Shown: piece after piece, positions 52,230 through 61,400 of the stretch | Layout of the letters: the number at the start of each line of letters is the position of its first letter | Position numbering within the stretch: position 1 is the stretch's first letter | Assembly: GCA_964384025.1 (NCBI GenBank) | Contig: CAYLJJ010000015.1 | Span: 1 to 64,000 of the forward strand | Length of the DNA: 64,000 nt | Direction: 5' to 3' | Source: CAYLJJ01 sp964384025 | GTDB lineage: Bacteria; Myxococcota_A; Bradymonadia; UBA7976; UBA1532 | Notes under the pieces: model-generated | Databases searched by the model: none | What the model was told of the DNA's origin: nothing | The model's input: the letters and a program-made list of their open reading frames with translations, nothing else | Program-made: the position numbers and the translations under genes

Positions 52230-53636
52230 ATGAAACCTGAGCATAAGGCCAAGCTGGAGTTGGCCCTAGAACGAGCCCTCTATGAGCCTGATCCGGTCAT
52301 CCGCGATGAGGCTCGGGGTCTGCTCGCTCGCGAAAGCCAAGCCCCCCAACTCAAACAACTTATCCGCCTCCTGGATACCCGCCAACGAAGGACACGACGA
52401 CGCGCCGCTCGTGTCCTCTCCGAGGTTGAGCCTGCCCAGGCCAGAGAGATCCTCGTCGAGGCCCTGAGAGATCAGGAGCGGAGCCCCCGACTGCGGGCCA
52501 GCGTCGCCCGTGTCCTGAGTATCCTTTTTCCTCGCGGTGAACCGGTCCTGGCTGAGGGCCTTCAAGATCCAGAGCCTCAACTGCGCCGCGCCTGTGCAAC
52601 CACCGCTGCCCCACCTGAGGCTCTAGAGCGTGCCCTGGCTGATCAAGAGCTTAGGGTGGTCACCCGCGCCGCCGAAGCTCTAGAGGCTCTGGAGCATCTG
52701 CCCTCTCTAGAACTGCTCCAGCAGACGACACATCAACCTGAGGCCCTGTTGAGGCTGCTGGCGCGGCGTGAGCCCCAAGCTCCAACCCTGCTCGACGCCG
52801 CAAAGAGGGGGGAGCAGGTCGCCCTTAACCACCTCCAGGATCTTGAGCTGCTGCAAAGCTTGCTCAAGGGGCCTCATCGAGTCCAAGCCGCTTGGGGCTT
52901 ATCCAGGTTGCGAGCGGTCCCAGAGGTCCTCGCTCAAGATCCTGATCCTCAGGTGCGCGCCGCAGCCGCGCGAGGGCTCTTTCCTGAGAACCCCGCTTTG
53001 GCTCTCCTCTGTCAGGACCCTGATCCAGGAGTCGCCTGGATGGCGCAGCGAGCTGTTCAAGGGGCTTTTGGAGCTGAGGTCCTAGAGCGTCGTTTAGGCG
53101 CTCACCCTCGCAGCCATCTCCCCTCAGCTCAGCCCCCCTACGGTCTGCGCCCTCAGGATCAGCGACCTGAACTCAAGCGAGCAGAGGCGGCTCTCGCGCT
53201 CTGTCATAACCGCTTTGATATTAACCTGGGGGTAGCGGTGCGCAGCGCTGAGGCTGCAGGGCTCCGTGAGGTCTTTCTCTTAGGGCGTGGGGATCTCTTT
53301 CGTAGCCCCGCTCGGGGCACTGATCAAGTCTTGAATATTCAACATGTCAAGGATCCAGAGGCCCTCCTTCAGAGAGCGCGGGCGCGAGGCTATCAGCTTG
53401 TCGCTGTGCAGCAGACCCCAGATAGCCTCTCCTATCTTGAGGCGGTCTATCCACCCCGCCCTCTCTTTATCCTGGGCGCTGAGGATACAGGGATCCCCTC
53501 ACGCCTGCGTCACGCGGCCGATTTGGTCGTGGAGATCCCGATGTTTGGGCTGATCGACAGTCTCAATGTCGCCGCTGCAGCCACCACAGTGATGATGTAC
53601 TGGAGCGGGCGCCGAGCAATGCAGGAAGAGCGCTGA
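52230..53636 (+). CDS. HEAT-repeat / SpoU (TrmH-type) RNA methyltransferase fusion
   Basis: A 468-residue protein. Residues 1-290 are HEAT-like helical repeats (RRRAARVLSEVEPAQAREIL, SPRLRASVARVLSIL). Residues 305-460 are a SPOUT methyltransferase with motif 1 CHNRFDINLGVAVRSAEAAG (Asn/Arg), motif 2 LFILGAEDTGIPSRL and motif 3 IPMFGLIDSLNVAAAA. These bind SAM in the knot and usually 2'-O-methylate rRNA or tRNA. HEAT fusion would give an RNA or protein docking arm. AAGGAG lies seven bases before ATG. It overlaps the cupin gene by one base (TGATG). Confidence 0.88.
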   Translation: MKPEHKAKLELALERALYEPDPVIRDEARGLLARESQAPQLKQLIRLLDTRQRRTRRRAARVLSEVEPAQAREILVEALRDQERSPRLRASVARVLSILFPRGEPVLAEGLQDPEPQLRRACATTAAPPEALERALADQELRVVTRAAEALEALEHLPSLELLQQTTHQPEALLRLLARREPQAPTLLDAAKRGEQVALNHLQDLELLQSLLKGPHRVQAAWGLSRLRAVPEVLAQDPDPQVRAAAARGLFPENPALALLCQDPDPGVAWMAQRAVQGAFGAEVLERRLGAHPRSHLPSAQPPYGLRPQDQRPELKRAEAALALCHNRFDINLGVAVRSAEAAGLREVFLLGRGDLFRSPARGTDQVLNIQHVKDPEALLQRARARGYQLVAVQQTPDSLSYLEAVYPPRPLFILGAEDTGIPSRLRHAADLVVEIPMFGLIDSLNVAAAATTVMMYWSGRRAMQEER

Positions 53637-54586
53637 TGCAGAACCTTATCCACACAGAGTCGCTGCCCTGGATCCCCTTTGAGGCCCCTGTCCCTGGTTT
53701 TCGCAGCCAGAGCCGCGATTTTAATCTGCCTCTGGAGCGCCTAAGCGCTCACCTAGAGCTGCTCCCTCCCGCCGCGCTCAGCGCTCCTCTACACCATCAT
53801 CTGTTGGAGGAGGAGGCGTTCTTTCTGCTGAGCGGGGAGCTGACCCTCTGTGAGCGAGATCCTCAGGGAGCGCGGCGAGAGCGCCTCCTGCGTCCAGGGG
53901 AGCTGGCGCTCTGGCCCTCGGGCTGCGCCTGGGCTCATCAGTTTCGTAACGACGGTGAACTTCCTGCTCATTTCTTGGCTCTCTCCAACCGGGTTCCAGG
54001 GGACCTCTGCTTCTATCCCAATACAAGCAAGCTCTATTTGCGAAGTCTCCCAGAGGTGGGTCGCTTTGAGAGTTTGGAGTTTAAGCCCCCAAAAGAGGGG
54101 CCTTTACCCGCCCTCCTTGATCCTTCGCTGCTTTCTGAGCAGGAGCAAGCACCTGGTTGCCTGGTGCGTGATCTCTCACAAGCAGGAGGCGCAAGGCAGC
54201 TCTCTTTGAGCCTGCTCCAGCTGGCTCCAGGAACCAAGAGCGGCCCTCTTAAATGGCACAGCCTGGAGGAGGAGCTGATCTACATTCTGGAGGGGCAAGT
54301 AAGGCTCAGGCAGTGGCGAGGAGGGCGTGATGCGCTCAAGCGCCCCAGCTTTCAGAACCCTCAAGAGGAGCTGCGCCTTATGGGTCCTGGAGATCTGGCC
54401 TTCTTCTCTCCCAAAGAGCCCCTCGCTCATCAACTCTGTGCTGAGAGAGAGGTGAAGCTGCTGCGCCTTAGGGAGGAGCGCCCAGGTGATCTCTGCCTTT
54501 TCCCCGAGCTGGGGAAGCTCTCTGCCCCTCTGATTCAGCTCAGCGGCCGGTTTCAGCCTGCGGACTATTGGGCAGGAGAGTCTTGA
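53636..54586 (+). CDS. Bicupin protein
   Basis: A 316-residue protein with two cupin barrels. The first has a metal-site HHH...E (LHHHLLEEEAFFLLSGELTL) and a later His in WAHQF. The second has WHSLEEELIYILEGQVRLR and AHQLC. Metal-binding His/Glu sets are present in both, so an iron or manganese dioxygenase/isomerase is possible, but no specific family is recognised. The repeated phrase PGDLCFYPNTSKLYL / PGDLCLFPELGKL shows internal duplication. Coupled to the methyltransferase gene by one-base overlap. Confidence 0.8.
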   Translation: MQNLIHTESLPWIPFEAPVPGFRSQSRDFNLPLERLSAHLELLPPAALSAPLHHHLLEEEAFFLLSGELTLCERDPQGARRERLLRPGELALWPSGCAWAHQFRNDGELPAHFLALSNRVPGDLCFYPNTSKLYLRSLPEVGRFESLEFKPPKEGPLPALLDPSLLSEQEQAPGCLVRDLSQAGGARQLSLSLLQLAPGTKSGPLKWHSLEEELIYILEGQVRLRQWRGGRDALKRPSFQNPQEELRLMGPGDLAFFSPKEPLAHQLCAEREVKLLRLREERPGDLCLFPELGKLSAPLIQLSGRFQPADYWAGES

Positions 54587-55122
54587 ACTCTCTGGATGAA
54601 CATCTCTTTCTTTATCTGGCAAGCTTCAGGCACCCCGCCCTAGAGTCTTTGGCGGAGATCATCAACTCTCCCCTCTGGATTATCCTCCCTGCTTCGTTGG
54701 CTCTGCTCTGGGGCCTAAAGCAGCGCCATTGGAGGCTCTTAAGGCGACTCCTGGCTCTGAGCATCCTCCTGATCCTCAGCAACCTAAGCTGTGACCTCCT
54801 CAAGGCGGCGACGGCGCGGCCTCGTCCTCGGGAGCTGATCCCTGGGTTCTCTCCACCCCCAAGAGCACGGCCGCTGCGCAGCTTCCCCTCAGCCCATGTG
54901 GCCAATACCAGTGCCCTCCTTATCCTAGCCCACGCCTTCTGGCCTAAGATCCCCAACCCCCTCCTCTTGCTTATCCCCTGGATGGTGGCCCTGGCCCGCC
55001 TCTATGTGGGGGCGCACTGGCCCAGCGATCTCCTGATGGGCGCGCTCCTGGGAGCCTTGATAGCCTGGAGCGCCCTGAGGATCAGAGCCCTCTTAGATAA
55101 AAAAAGTCGGGGGGCTCTCTGA
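54583..55122 (+). CDS. PAP2-family membrane phosphatase
   Basis: A 179-residue protein. I chose TTG 54583, which overlaps the bicupin stop and has AGGAG just upstream. It has five or so membrane segments and the acid phosphatase signature: KAATARPRPRE, SFPSAHVANTSA (catalytic Ser-x-His) and LYVGAHWPSDLLMG (second His and Asp). Typical substrates are lipid phosphates such as undecaprenyl pyrophosphate or phosphatidate. The C-terminal KKSRGAL is cytoplasmic. Confidence 0.9.
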   Translation: MNSLDEHLFLYLASFRHPALESLAEIINSPLWIILPASLALLWGLKQRHWRLLRRLLALSILLILSNLSCDLLKAATARPRPRELIPGFSPPPRARPLRSFPSAHVANTSALLILAHAFWPKIPNPLLLLIPWMVALARLYVGAHWPSDLLMGALLGALIAWSALRIRALLDKKSRGAL

Positions 55123-55160
55123 AGATTGAGCTGGGGGCTCTCTTCCTGTACACCCAGCCC

Positions 55161-56504
55161 GTGAACAGCGCGCGCTCTATCGGCCCTTGGGGGGCTCTCT
55201 CCATCGTGGCAGGTTCCATGCTGGGCATCGGAATCTTCCTCTCTCCTGTAGAGATGGCTCGTTCAGTGAGCGCTCCCATCTTTTTCCTGAGTTGGATCTT
55301 GGTGGGGATCATCGTCCTGGGAGGAGCCCTGGCCTACGCTGAGTTGGGCGTGCGCTTCCCAAAGGCGGGAGGAGATTACGTCTTCCACCGTGAGGTCTTT
55401 GGCCCCTCTGTAGCTTTCGCCACCGGTTGGACCCTCTTCGCCGCCATCTTCTCCGGCTCCATCGCAGCGGTGGCCGTGGCCCTCTGCCAATATCAGCTCA
55501 GCACCCTGACGGGCTGGGATCTCAACGCGGCGCTGCTGGGTCCCATCAACGGCGCCCAGTTCCTGGGGGCTCTGGTGATCCTCCTGCTCACGCTCCTCAA
55601 TTTGCGAGGATTGAAGCTTTCGGCGCGCTTCCAGCAGTTCGCCATCTTGATCCCCATCGCTCTGCTCTTCCTCCTGGCCCTCTTCGCCATCGCCTTTGGT
55701 CCAGAGAGAGCAACGGCAGCGCCCCGGGTGCTCCCCTTGAGCCTCAAGGGGCTCATCGCAGCTTATCTGGCGGCCTATTTTGCCTACTCAGGCTGGAACG
55801 CGATCATCTATGTGGCTGGAGAGGTCGATAAGCCCAAGCTGAACCTCCCCAGAGCGCTCTTGGGAGGCACCCTCCTCGTCAGCCTCCTCTATCTGGTGAT
55901 GAACAGCGCCTTTGTGGAGGTCTTGGGAATGCGAGGTCTGGCTGAGGCTGGAGAAGCGGGAAGCGCCTTAGCCTTGGCCTTGGGAGGTCCAGGGATGCGG
56001 CAGGCGATGAACTTCCTGATCCTGACCTGTCTCCTCGCTACTCTCAACAGCAGCATCCTGGGGGGCGCGCGGGTGGTCTATGCCATGGCCCTCGATGGGG
56101 TCTTCCTGCGCCGCGCGGGGCACCTTGATCCCAAGACTGGCGCTCCCAGCTTTGCCCTCTGGCTCCAAGCGGGCTGGTCCATCATCCTGATCCTGAGCAA
56201 TCGCTTTGAAGCTCTCCTCCTGGCGGTCAGTTTAGCGATGATCATCACCGGCTCCCTCACTGTCCTGGCCTACTTCCTCCTTGGAGAGAGCCGGGCGCCC
56301 CAGGGCTGGCGGCGCCTGCTCCTCCCTTGGCTGCCGGGCCTCTATCTCCTGGCCAGCCTAGTGGTTATCAGCGCCCAACTTGTGGAAAGCTTCAGGGGTG
56401 ATTCAAGCAGCCTCAGCCCTCTCCTGGGCTTGGCAGTTATCTTCACCGCCTATCTCTTTCACGCCGCTTGGCGGCGTCACTTCAGTCTCGCAAATCAACG
56501 CTAA
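55161..56504 (+). CDS. APC-superfamily amino-acid permease
   Basis: A 447-residue protein with about 12 membrane segments. TM1 has the helix-break motif IVAGSMLGIGIFLSP, and the loop after TM2 reads ALAYAELGVRFPKAGGDYVF, both typical of APC transporters (amino acid exchange or proton symport). The substrate is unknown. Start is GTG 55161 with weak ribosome signal. It is 38 bases after the PAP2 gene. Confidence 0.88.
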   Translation: MNSARSIGPWGALSIVAGSMLGIGIFLSPVEMARSVSAPIFFLSWILVGIIVLGGALAYAELGVRFPKAGGDYVFHREVFGPSVAFATGWTLFAAIFSGSIAAVAVALCQYQLSTLTGWDLNAALLGPINGAQFLGALVILLLTLLNLRGLKLSARFQQFAILIPIALLFLLALFAIAFGPERATAAPRVLPLSLKGLIAAYLAAYFAYSGWNAIIYVAGEVDKPKLNLPRALLGGTLLVSLLYLVMNSAFVEVLGMRGLAEAGEAGSALALALGGPGMRQAMNFLILTCLLATLNSSILGGARVVYAMALDGVFLRRAGHLDPKTGAPSFALWLQAGWSIILILSNRFEALLLAVSLAMIITGSLTVLAYFLLGESRAPQGWRRLLLPWLPGLYLLASLVVISAQLVESFRGDSSSLSPLLGLAVIFTAYLFHAAWRRHFSLANQR

Positions 56505-56535
56505 AAACACTGGTCTGTGAGGAAAAGGAGCGATC

Positions 56536-58260
56536 GTGAACTACTCCATGCTCATTGAGTTGCTCGGAGGTCTGGGGCTCTTTCTCTACGGCATGTCTGT
56601 CATGAGTGAAGGGCTGCAGCGGGTCGCGGGCGATAAACTGCGTGCTTTTTTGCGGCGTCTAACTACCAACCGCTTTGCCGGAATCTTTACCGGGTTGGCG
56701 GTGACCACCATCATCCAGTCCTCAAGTGCTACCACGGTGATGTTGGTGGGCTTTGTCAGCGCAGGGTTGCTCAGCTTAAGCCAGGCGATCGGTGTGATCA
56801 TGGGGGCCAACATCGGCACCACTGTGACTGGCTGGTTGGTGGCGCTCTTGGGCTTCAAGGTCAAGATCGCTACCCTAGCCCTCCCCGCTGTGGGCTTGGG
56901 CTTCTTTGTGCGCTTCCTCAAGAGAGAGAAGTTGACCAGCTGGGGAGGTGTGCTCCTGGGCTTTGGTATCCTCTTCTTGGGCCTGACCTTTATGAAGAAC
57001 TCTGTTGGGGATCTAAAGCACTCTCAGGAGGTGATGGAGCAGCTGGGCCGTTTTCAGGTTGAGGGGATGATGAGCTATCTGCTCGTGGCCCTCGTCGGCG
57101 CCCTGGCCACCGTGGTGATTCAGTCCTCCAGCGCCACCATGGCGCTCACCATGACTCTAGCGCAACAGGGCCTCATCGACTTCCCCACCGCCGCCGCTCT
57201 GATCATGGGAGAGAACATCGGCACCACCATCACCGCCAACCTCGCGGCCATAGGCGCCAGCACCGCAGCACGACAGACCGCGCGGGTTCACTTCATCTTT
57301 AATGTCGCAGGGGTGTTGTGGATGATGCTTATCTTTGTCTGGTTTGTGGATTTCATCGAGTGGATGGTGCCTGGTGAGGTCATCAGCGGTGGCTTAGACA
57401 GCAGACGCTTGGCGGTCCCCAACCATATGGCTGCCTTTCACACCAGCTTTAACATCCTTAACACTCTGATCTTTGTCCCTCTGGTGGGCAGCCTCGCGAT
57501 GCTGGCGCGTAGGTGGGTGTCTGAGGGGGAGGAGCCCAAGGGCGGGAAGCTGCGCTTCCTGCGCTCCGATGTGATCTCAACCCCCGCGCTCGCTGTCGAG
57601 GAGGCGCGACAGACGCTGCACCACATGGGGCGCCTAGCCATTGAGGGCTTTGAGAGCTTTATCACCCTGATCTTCGCTCCCAGCGGCGCCATGCTTGAGG
57701 GGGGTACGCGGCGTATTCGTGAGATAGAAGAGCAGCTCGATGCCTATGAAGAAGAGCTGGCTGAGTTCACGATCAAGGCCTCTCGTAGCCGTATCCCTAT
57801 GGCTCTGAGCGAAGAGGTGGCTGCCATCACCGGCTCAGCGCACGATCTAGAGCGCATCGGTGACCACCTTGAGGGACTCTCCAGAATGCTGGATCGCAAG
57901 CAGCAAAAGAACCTGAACTTCAGCGATGAGGGGATGAAAGATCTCAAAGAGTTGGCTCAGAATGTGCGCGCCCTGCTCAGCCTGGTAGTAGACAACATCC
58001 ACCAATCCAGCCCTCAGATCCTGGCGCGGGCTTGGCCCCTGGAGAAGAGCATCGATCGCTCTCGAACGCGCTTCAAGAAGAGGAACATCCAGCGACTCAA
58101 GGAGGGGACCTGTGGGGTCAAGTCAGGTATCCTCTTTATCGAAATCCTGAGTAGCTTTGAGCGCATCGGAGATCACTCCTTTAACATCGCTCAGGATTTC
58201 TGTAGTGGGGGCAGCCTGCCCAGTGATGATGGGTCTTCTGACGAGCAGGTAGAGGTCTAA
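56536..58260 (+). CDS. Na+/phosphate cotransporter with PhoU-like domain
   Basis: A 574-residue NptA/YjbB-type protein. Two inverted repeats carry TTIIQSSSATTVMLVGFVSAG and VVIQSSSATMALTMTLAQQG (the QSSSAT motifs that bind Na+ and phosphate). GANIGTTVTGWL and GENIGTTITANLAA follow. The C-terminal 200 residues are helical and PhoU-like (AITGSAHDLERIGDHLEGL, FIEILSSFERIGDHSFNIA). AAGGAG precedes GTG 56536 by five bases. It probably exports or imports phosphate. Confidence 0.93.
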   Translation: MNYSMLIELLGGLGLFLYGMSVMSEGLQRVAGDKLRAFLRRLTTNRFAGIFTGLAVTTIIQSSSATTVMLVGFVSAGLLSLSQAIGVIMGANIGTTVTGWLVALLGFKVKIATLALPAVGLGFFVRFLKREKLTSWGGVLLGFGILFLGLTFMKNSVGDLKHSQEVMEQLGRFQVEGMMSYLLVALVGALATVVIQSSSATMALTMTLAQQGLIDFPTAAALIMGENIGTTITANLAAIGASTAARQTARVHFIFNVAGVLWMMLIFVWFVDFIEWMVPGEVISGGLDSRRLAVPNHMAAFHTSFNILNTLIFVPLVGSLAMLARRWVSEGEEPKGGKLRFLRSDVISTPALAVEEARQTLHHMGRLAIEGFESFITLIFAPSGAMLEGGTRRIREIEEQLDAYEEELAEFTIKASRSRIPMALSEEVAAITGSAHDLERIGDHLEGLSRMLDRKQQKNLNFSDEGMKDLKELAQNVRALLSLVVDNIHQSSPQILARAWPLEKSIDRSRTRFKKRNIQRLKEGTCGVKSGILFIEILSSFERIGDHSFNIAQDFCSGGSLPSDDGSSDEQVEV

Positions 58261-58453
58261 AAGAACGCTTCCTCCTAAACCCCTCCTAAGTGACAGCAAA
58301 GCCCTCGTTGAAAATCTTCAGGATGTGCTCAAGCCGAGCTGCATATCCAGCAAACCCAGGCCCTGTGCTAAAGTGCGCCCTGTGCTGGGGCCAGCAAGAC
58401 TTCAGCTGAAAAACCCTGAGATTCTTTTTGAGAGACACTCTCTGGAGTTGAAT

Positions 58454-61400
58454 ATGAGAACCGCTTGTCTGCTGATGTTGAGTTTCTGGATTGGGACCGC
58501 TTCCGCTCAAATCAGCTATGAGAGCCCCAACGGGACGAGCTTCTTAATCCAGGATCGAGCTGGAGGGCAGCTAAGCGCTCCGATCGACTTTCAAAATTGG
58601 CCCAGGCTCTGTGTGCGTCTCTGTGCTGACTGTGAGCAGCCCTGCCAGCCTGATGAGATTTATGATACAGGGGGGGCGCTCTCTGTCCAGGATGAGAACA
58701 AACAACATCTGAGTATGGCTGTTCAACAGCTGGCAGGTGTCCAAGTTCAACGCAAAATCTATGTCCCCGACGCAGGGAGAGTTCAGGCTGACGCCTTCAT
58801 TCGTTATCTGGACGTGTTCAGCAACCTTAACGCAGAGCCAGTGAGCATCTCAGTGCGCATCGGCTCTGTGGGTCTGGGTACAGGGCACCTGCACGATGAT
58901 ATGCAGATCTGGAGGACCAGCTCCGATGACGCTGAGCTTGAGGCGAGTGATCGTTGGGTGCTCATGGATGATGGAGACAGTCAGGGAGGCTTGGCCTCTA
59001 TCACCTCTATCATTCATGGCTCAGGCGCTCGCGCGCGACCTACGCTGCTGCGCAGCGCCTATGCAGATCCTGAACATCCTGGAGCTTTGGCCTGGGATTA
59101 CTACGACATAGAGATTGAGCCTGGGCGCTCCGTAGCTCTCTTGAGCATCCTTGTCTATGAACCATTGCGGGTCAACAACATCAGCGAAGTGTACAACCTG
59201 ATGCGCATGCGTGAAGTAGATATCCTGGATGATATGTCCGATGGAGATCGCCGAATCGTCCTTAACTTTGATATCGATCCAGAGAATGGCGCTCCCTTGG
59301 CAAACGCGGGGGGACCTTATAACGCCGATGAGGGAGAGACGGTACAACTCTCCGCTGGCAACTCTTCCGATCCAGAGGGTCGCAGCCTAAGCTTTGAATG
59401 GGATCTTGATGATGACGGCATTTTTGAGGAGACGGAGTCGGGCTCAACAGCCACCGTAGTCTTCCCTGACAATGGCAACTATCAAATCAGGGTGAGGGTA
59501 ACAGATGAAGGGATTGGAGAATGTGACGAAGATGGAGAGTGTGGTGAGGGGCAAGTCTGTAATCTCCTCGGTCGCTGCGCCAAACAGGATGTGGACAGCG
59601 GCATCATCAGAGTGCGAAACCTCAACCCCCGTATAGATGGAATCAATGTTGGAGGCCCTGTTGGAGAGGGAGAGCCCTTCTCGCTCTCGATCCGCGCGGT
59701 TGATCCTGGAGTAGATGATCTCTGGACCTTTGACTTCGACTGGGATGGAGATCGAACCTTCGATGAGTTGGGGGTTCAACTGGAACCTGATCCTCAGGGG
59801 AACCTGATCTACTCCCATATCTATCTCGAAGATGGAACCTTCAACGCTCGGGTACAGATCAATGATGATGATGGAGGTGCTGGTGTGGGCCTCTTTAGAG
59901 CGGAGATCTCCAACCTCCCCCCAACAGGCTCGATCATCGCTCCAGATCGGGTGGGAGAGGGGAGCCCTGTATTGATCACCGTCAACGCCCGAGATCCAGG
60001 CCAAGACCCGATCACATACAGCTATGACTTTGACTACCAGGGGAGCTTTGAAGTAGATCAGACAGGCATCGATCTTAATCAGCTTGAGATCAGCTACCCC
60101 GACAATCGACTCTACCTCCTCGTAGTGCGGATCTGCGATGGGCAGGGGGGCTGCTCAGAGCTAGAGCACCCCTTCTCAGTCCTAAACACCGCACCCAGCA
60201 TCGAAGAGATCTCCAACAGTGGCCCTATCGATGAGGGCGATATGGTGAGCATCAGCGTGTCAGTGAGCGATCCTGGAGCGGACAGCCACAGCTACTCATA
60301 TGACTTTGACGGGGATGGAGACTGGGATCTGGTGGATGATCCTCGAAATGAGGTGGAGTATCGCTATACCCAACAGGGAGAGTACAGCGTAGGAGTCTTG
60401 GTGCGAGATGATGATGGAGAGGCGGGGGACTATGACGCCTCCAGCACCCTCATCCAGGTCCTCAATGTACCCCCCCAAATCGAGCTGGAGGGTCCCAGAT
60501 TTGTGGATGAGGGGCAAATCTTTACGCTGCGAGCTGAGGTCAGCGATCCAGGAGATGACACCCTCAGATTCTCCTGGGATCTCAATGGGGATGGAGAGTT
60601 TGACCGCTTGGGGATCCTAGAAAGTGAGCAGCAGGTGAGCCTCTCACAGGAGGGGGAACATGAGCTGCGCTGCTTGGTGAACGATGGGGTCGATGAGCAG
60701 CTCGCCACGATCCTGATCCAAGCCCGAAATATTCGCCCTGAGCTGAGCATGCTGGTCCCTGAAGAGGGGGAGGAGGGTGCAGAGATCGCCATCGGCGCGG
60801 ATGTTTTTGATCCAGGAGATGATGAGCTGCGCTACTCCTATGACTTTGACTATATGCCCGGCGAGGAGAACTTCTTTGAGTTGGAAGGGGTCGAGGAATC
60901 GGTCGTCCGCTGGCGCTTCCCTGATCAGGGCCTCTATCGGATCAGGATCATGGTCAACGATGGCGCCAACCAGACCGATGGCTTTGCTCAGATCCACATC
61001 AACAATGCCCCCCCCTTGGTGAGCCTCAGCAGCAACTCTCCTCTAATCGAGGGGGAAGAGATCATCCTCAGCGCAGAGCTGAGTGATCCAGGAGATGACG
61101 AACTGACCCTCTTCTGGGATTGGGATGGCGATGGAGAGGTGGATCTAGAGGAGCCCTATGAGGGGCAAGCAGAGTTTCGGGTGACTGCCCCTGACAATGG
61201 CCGCTTTCAGGGCAGCCTCAGGGTTGATGATGAAGATCAGGGCTCAACCACCGAATCGGTGGTGCTCATCGTCGGCAACGCTGATCCCCATTTCATCTCT
61301 ATCGATCTACCTGTCGCCCGAGAGGGGGAACTTTACGAGGCTGTGCTCCCTGCTGAGGACCCTGCCGGGCGTAACGATCCCCTCATCTTTAGCTTGATCC

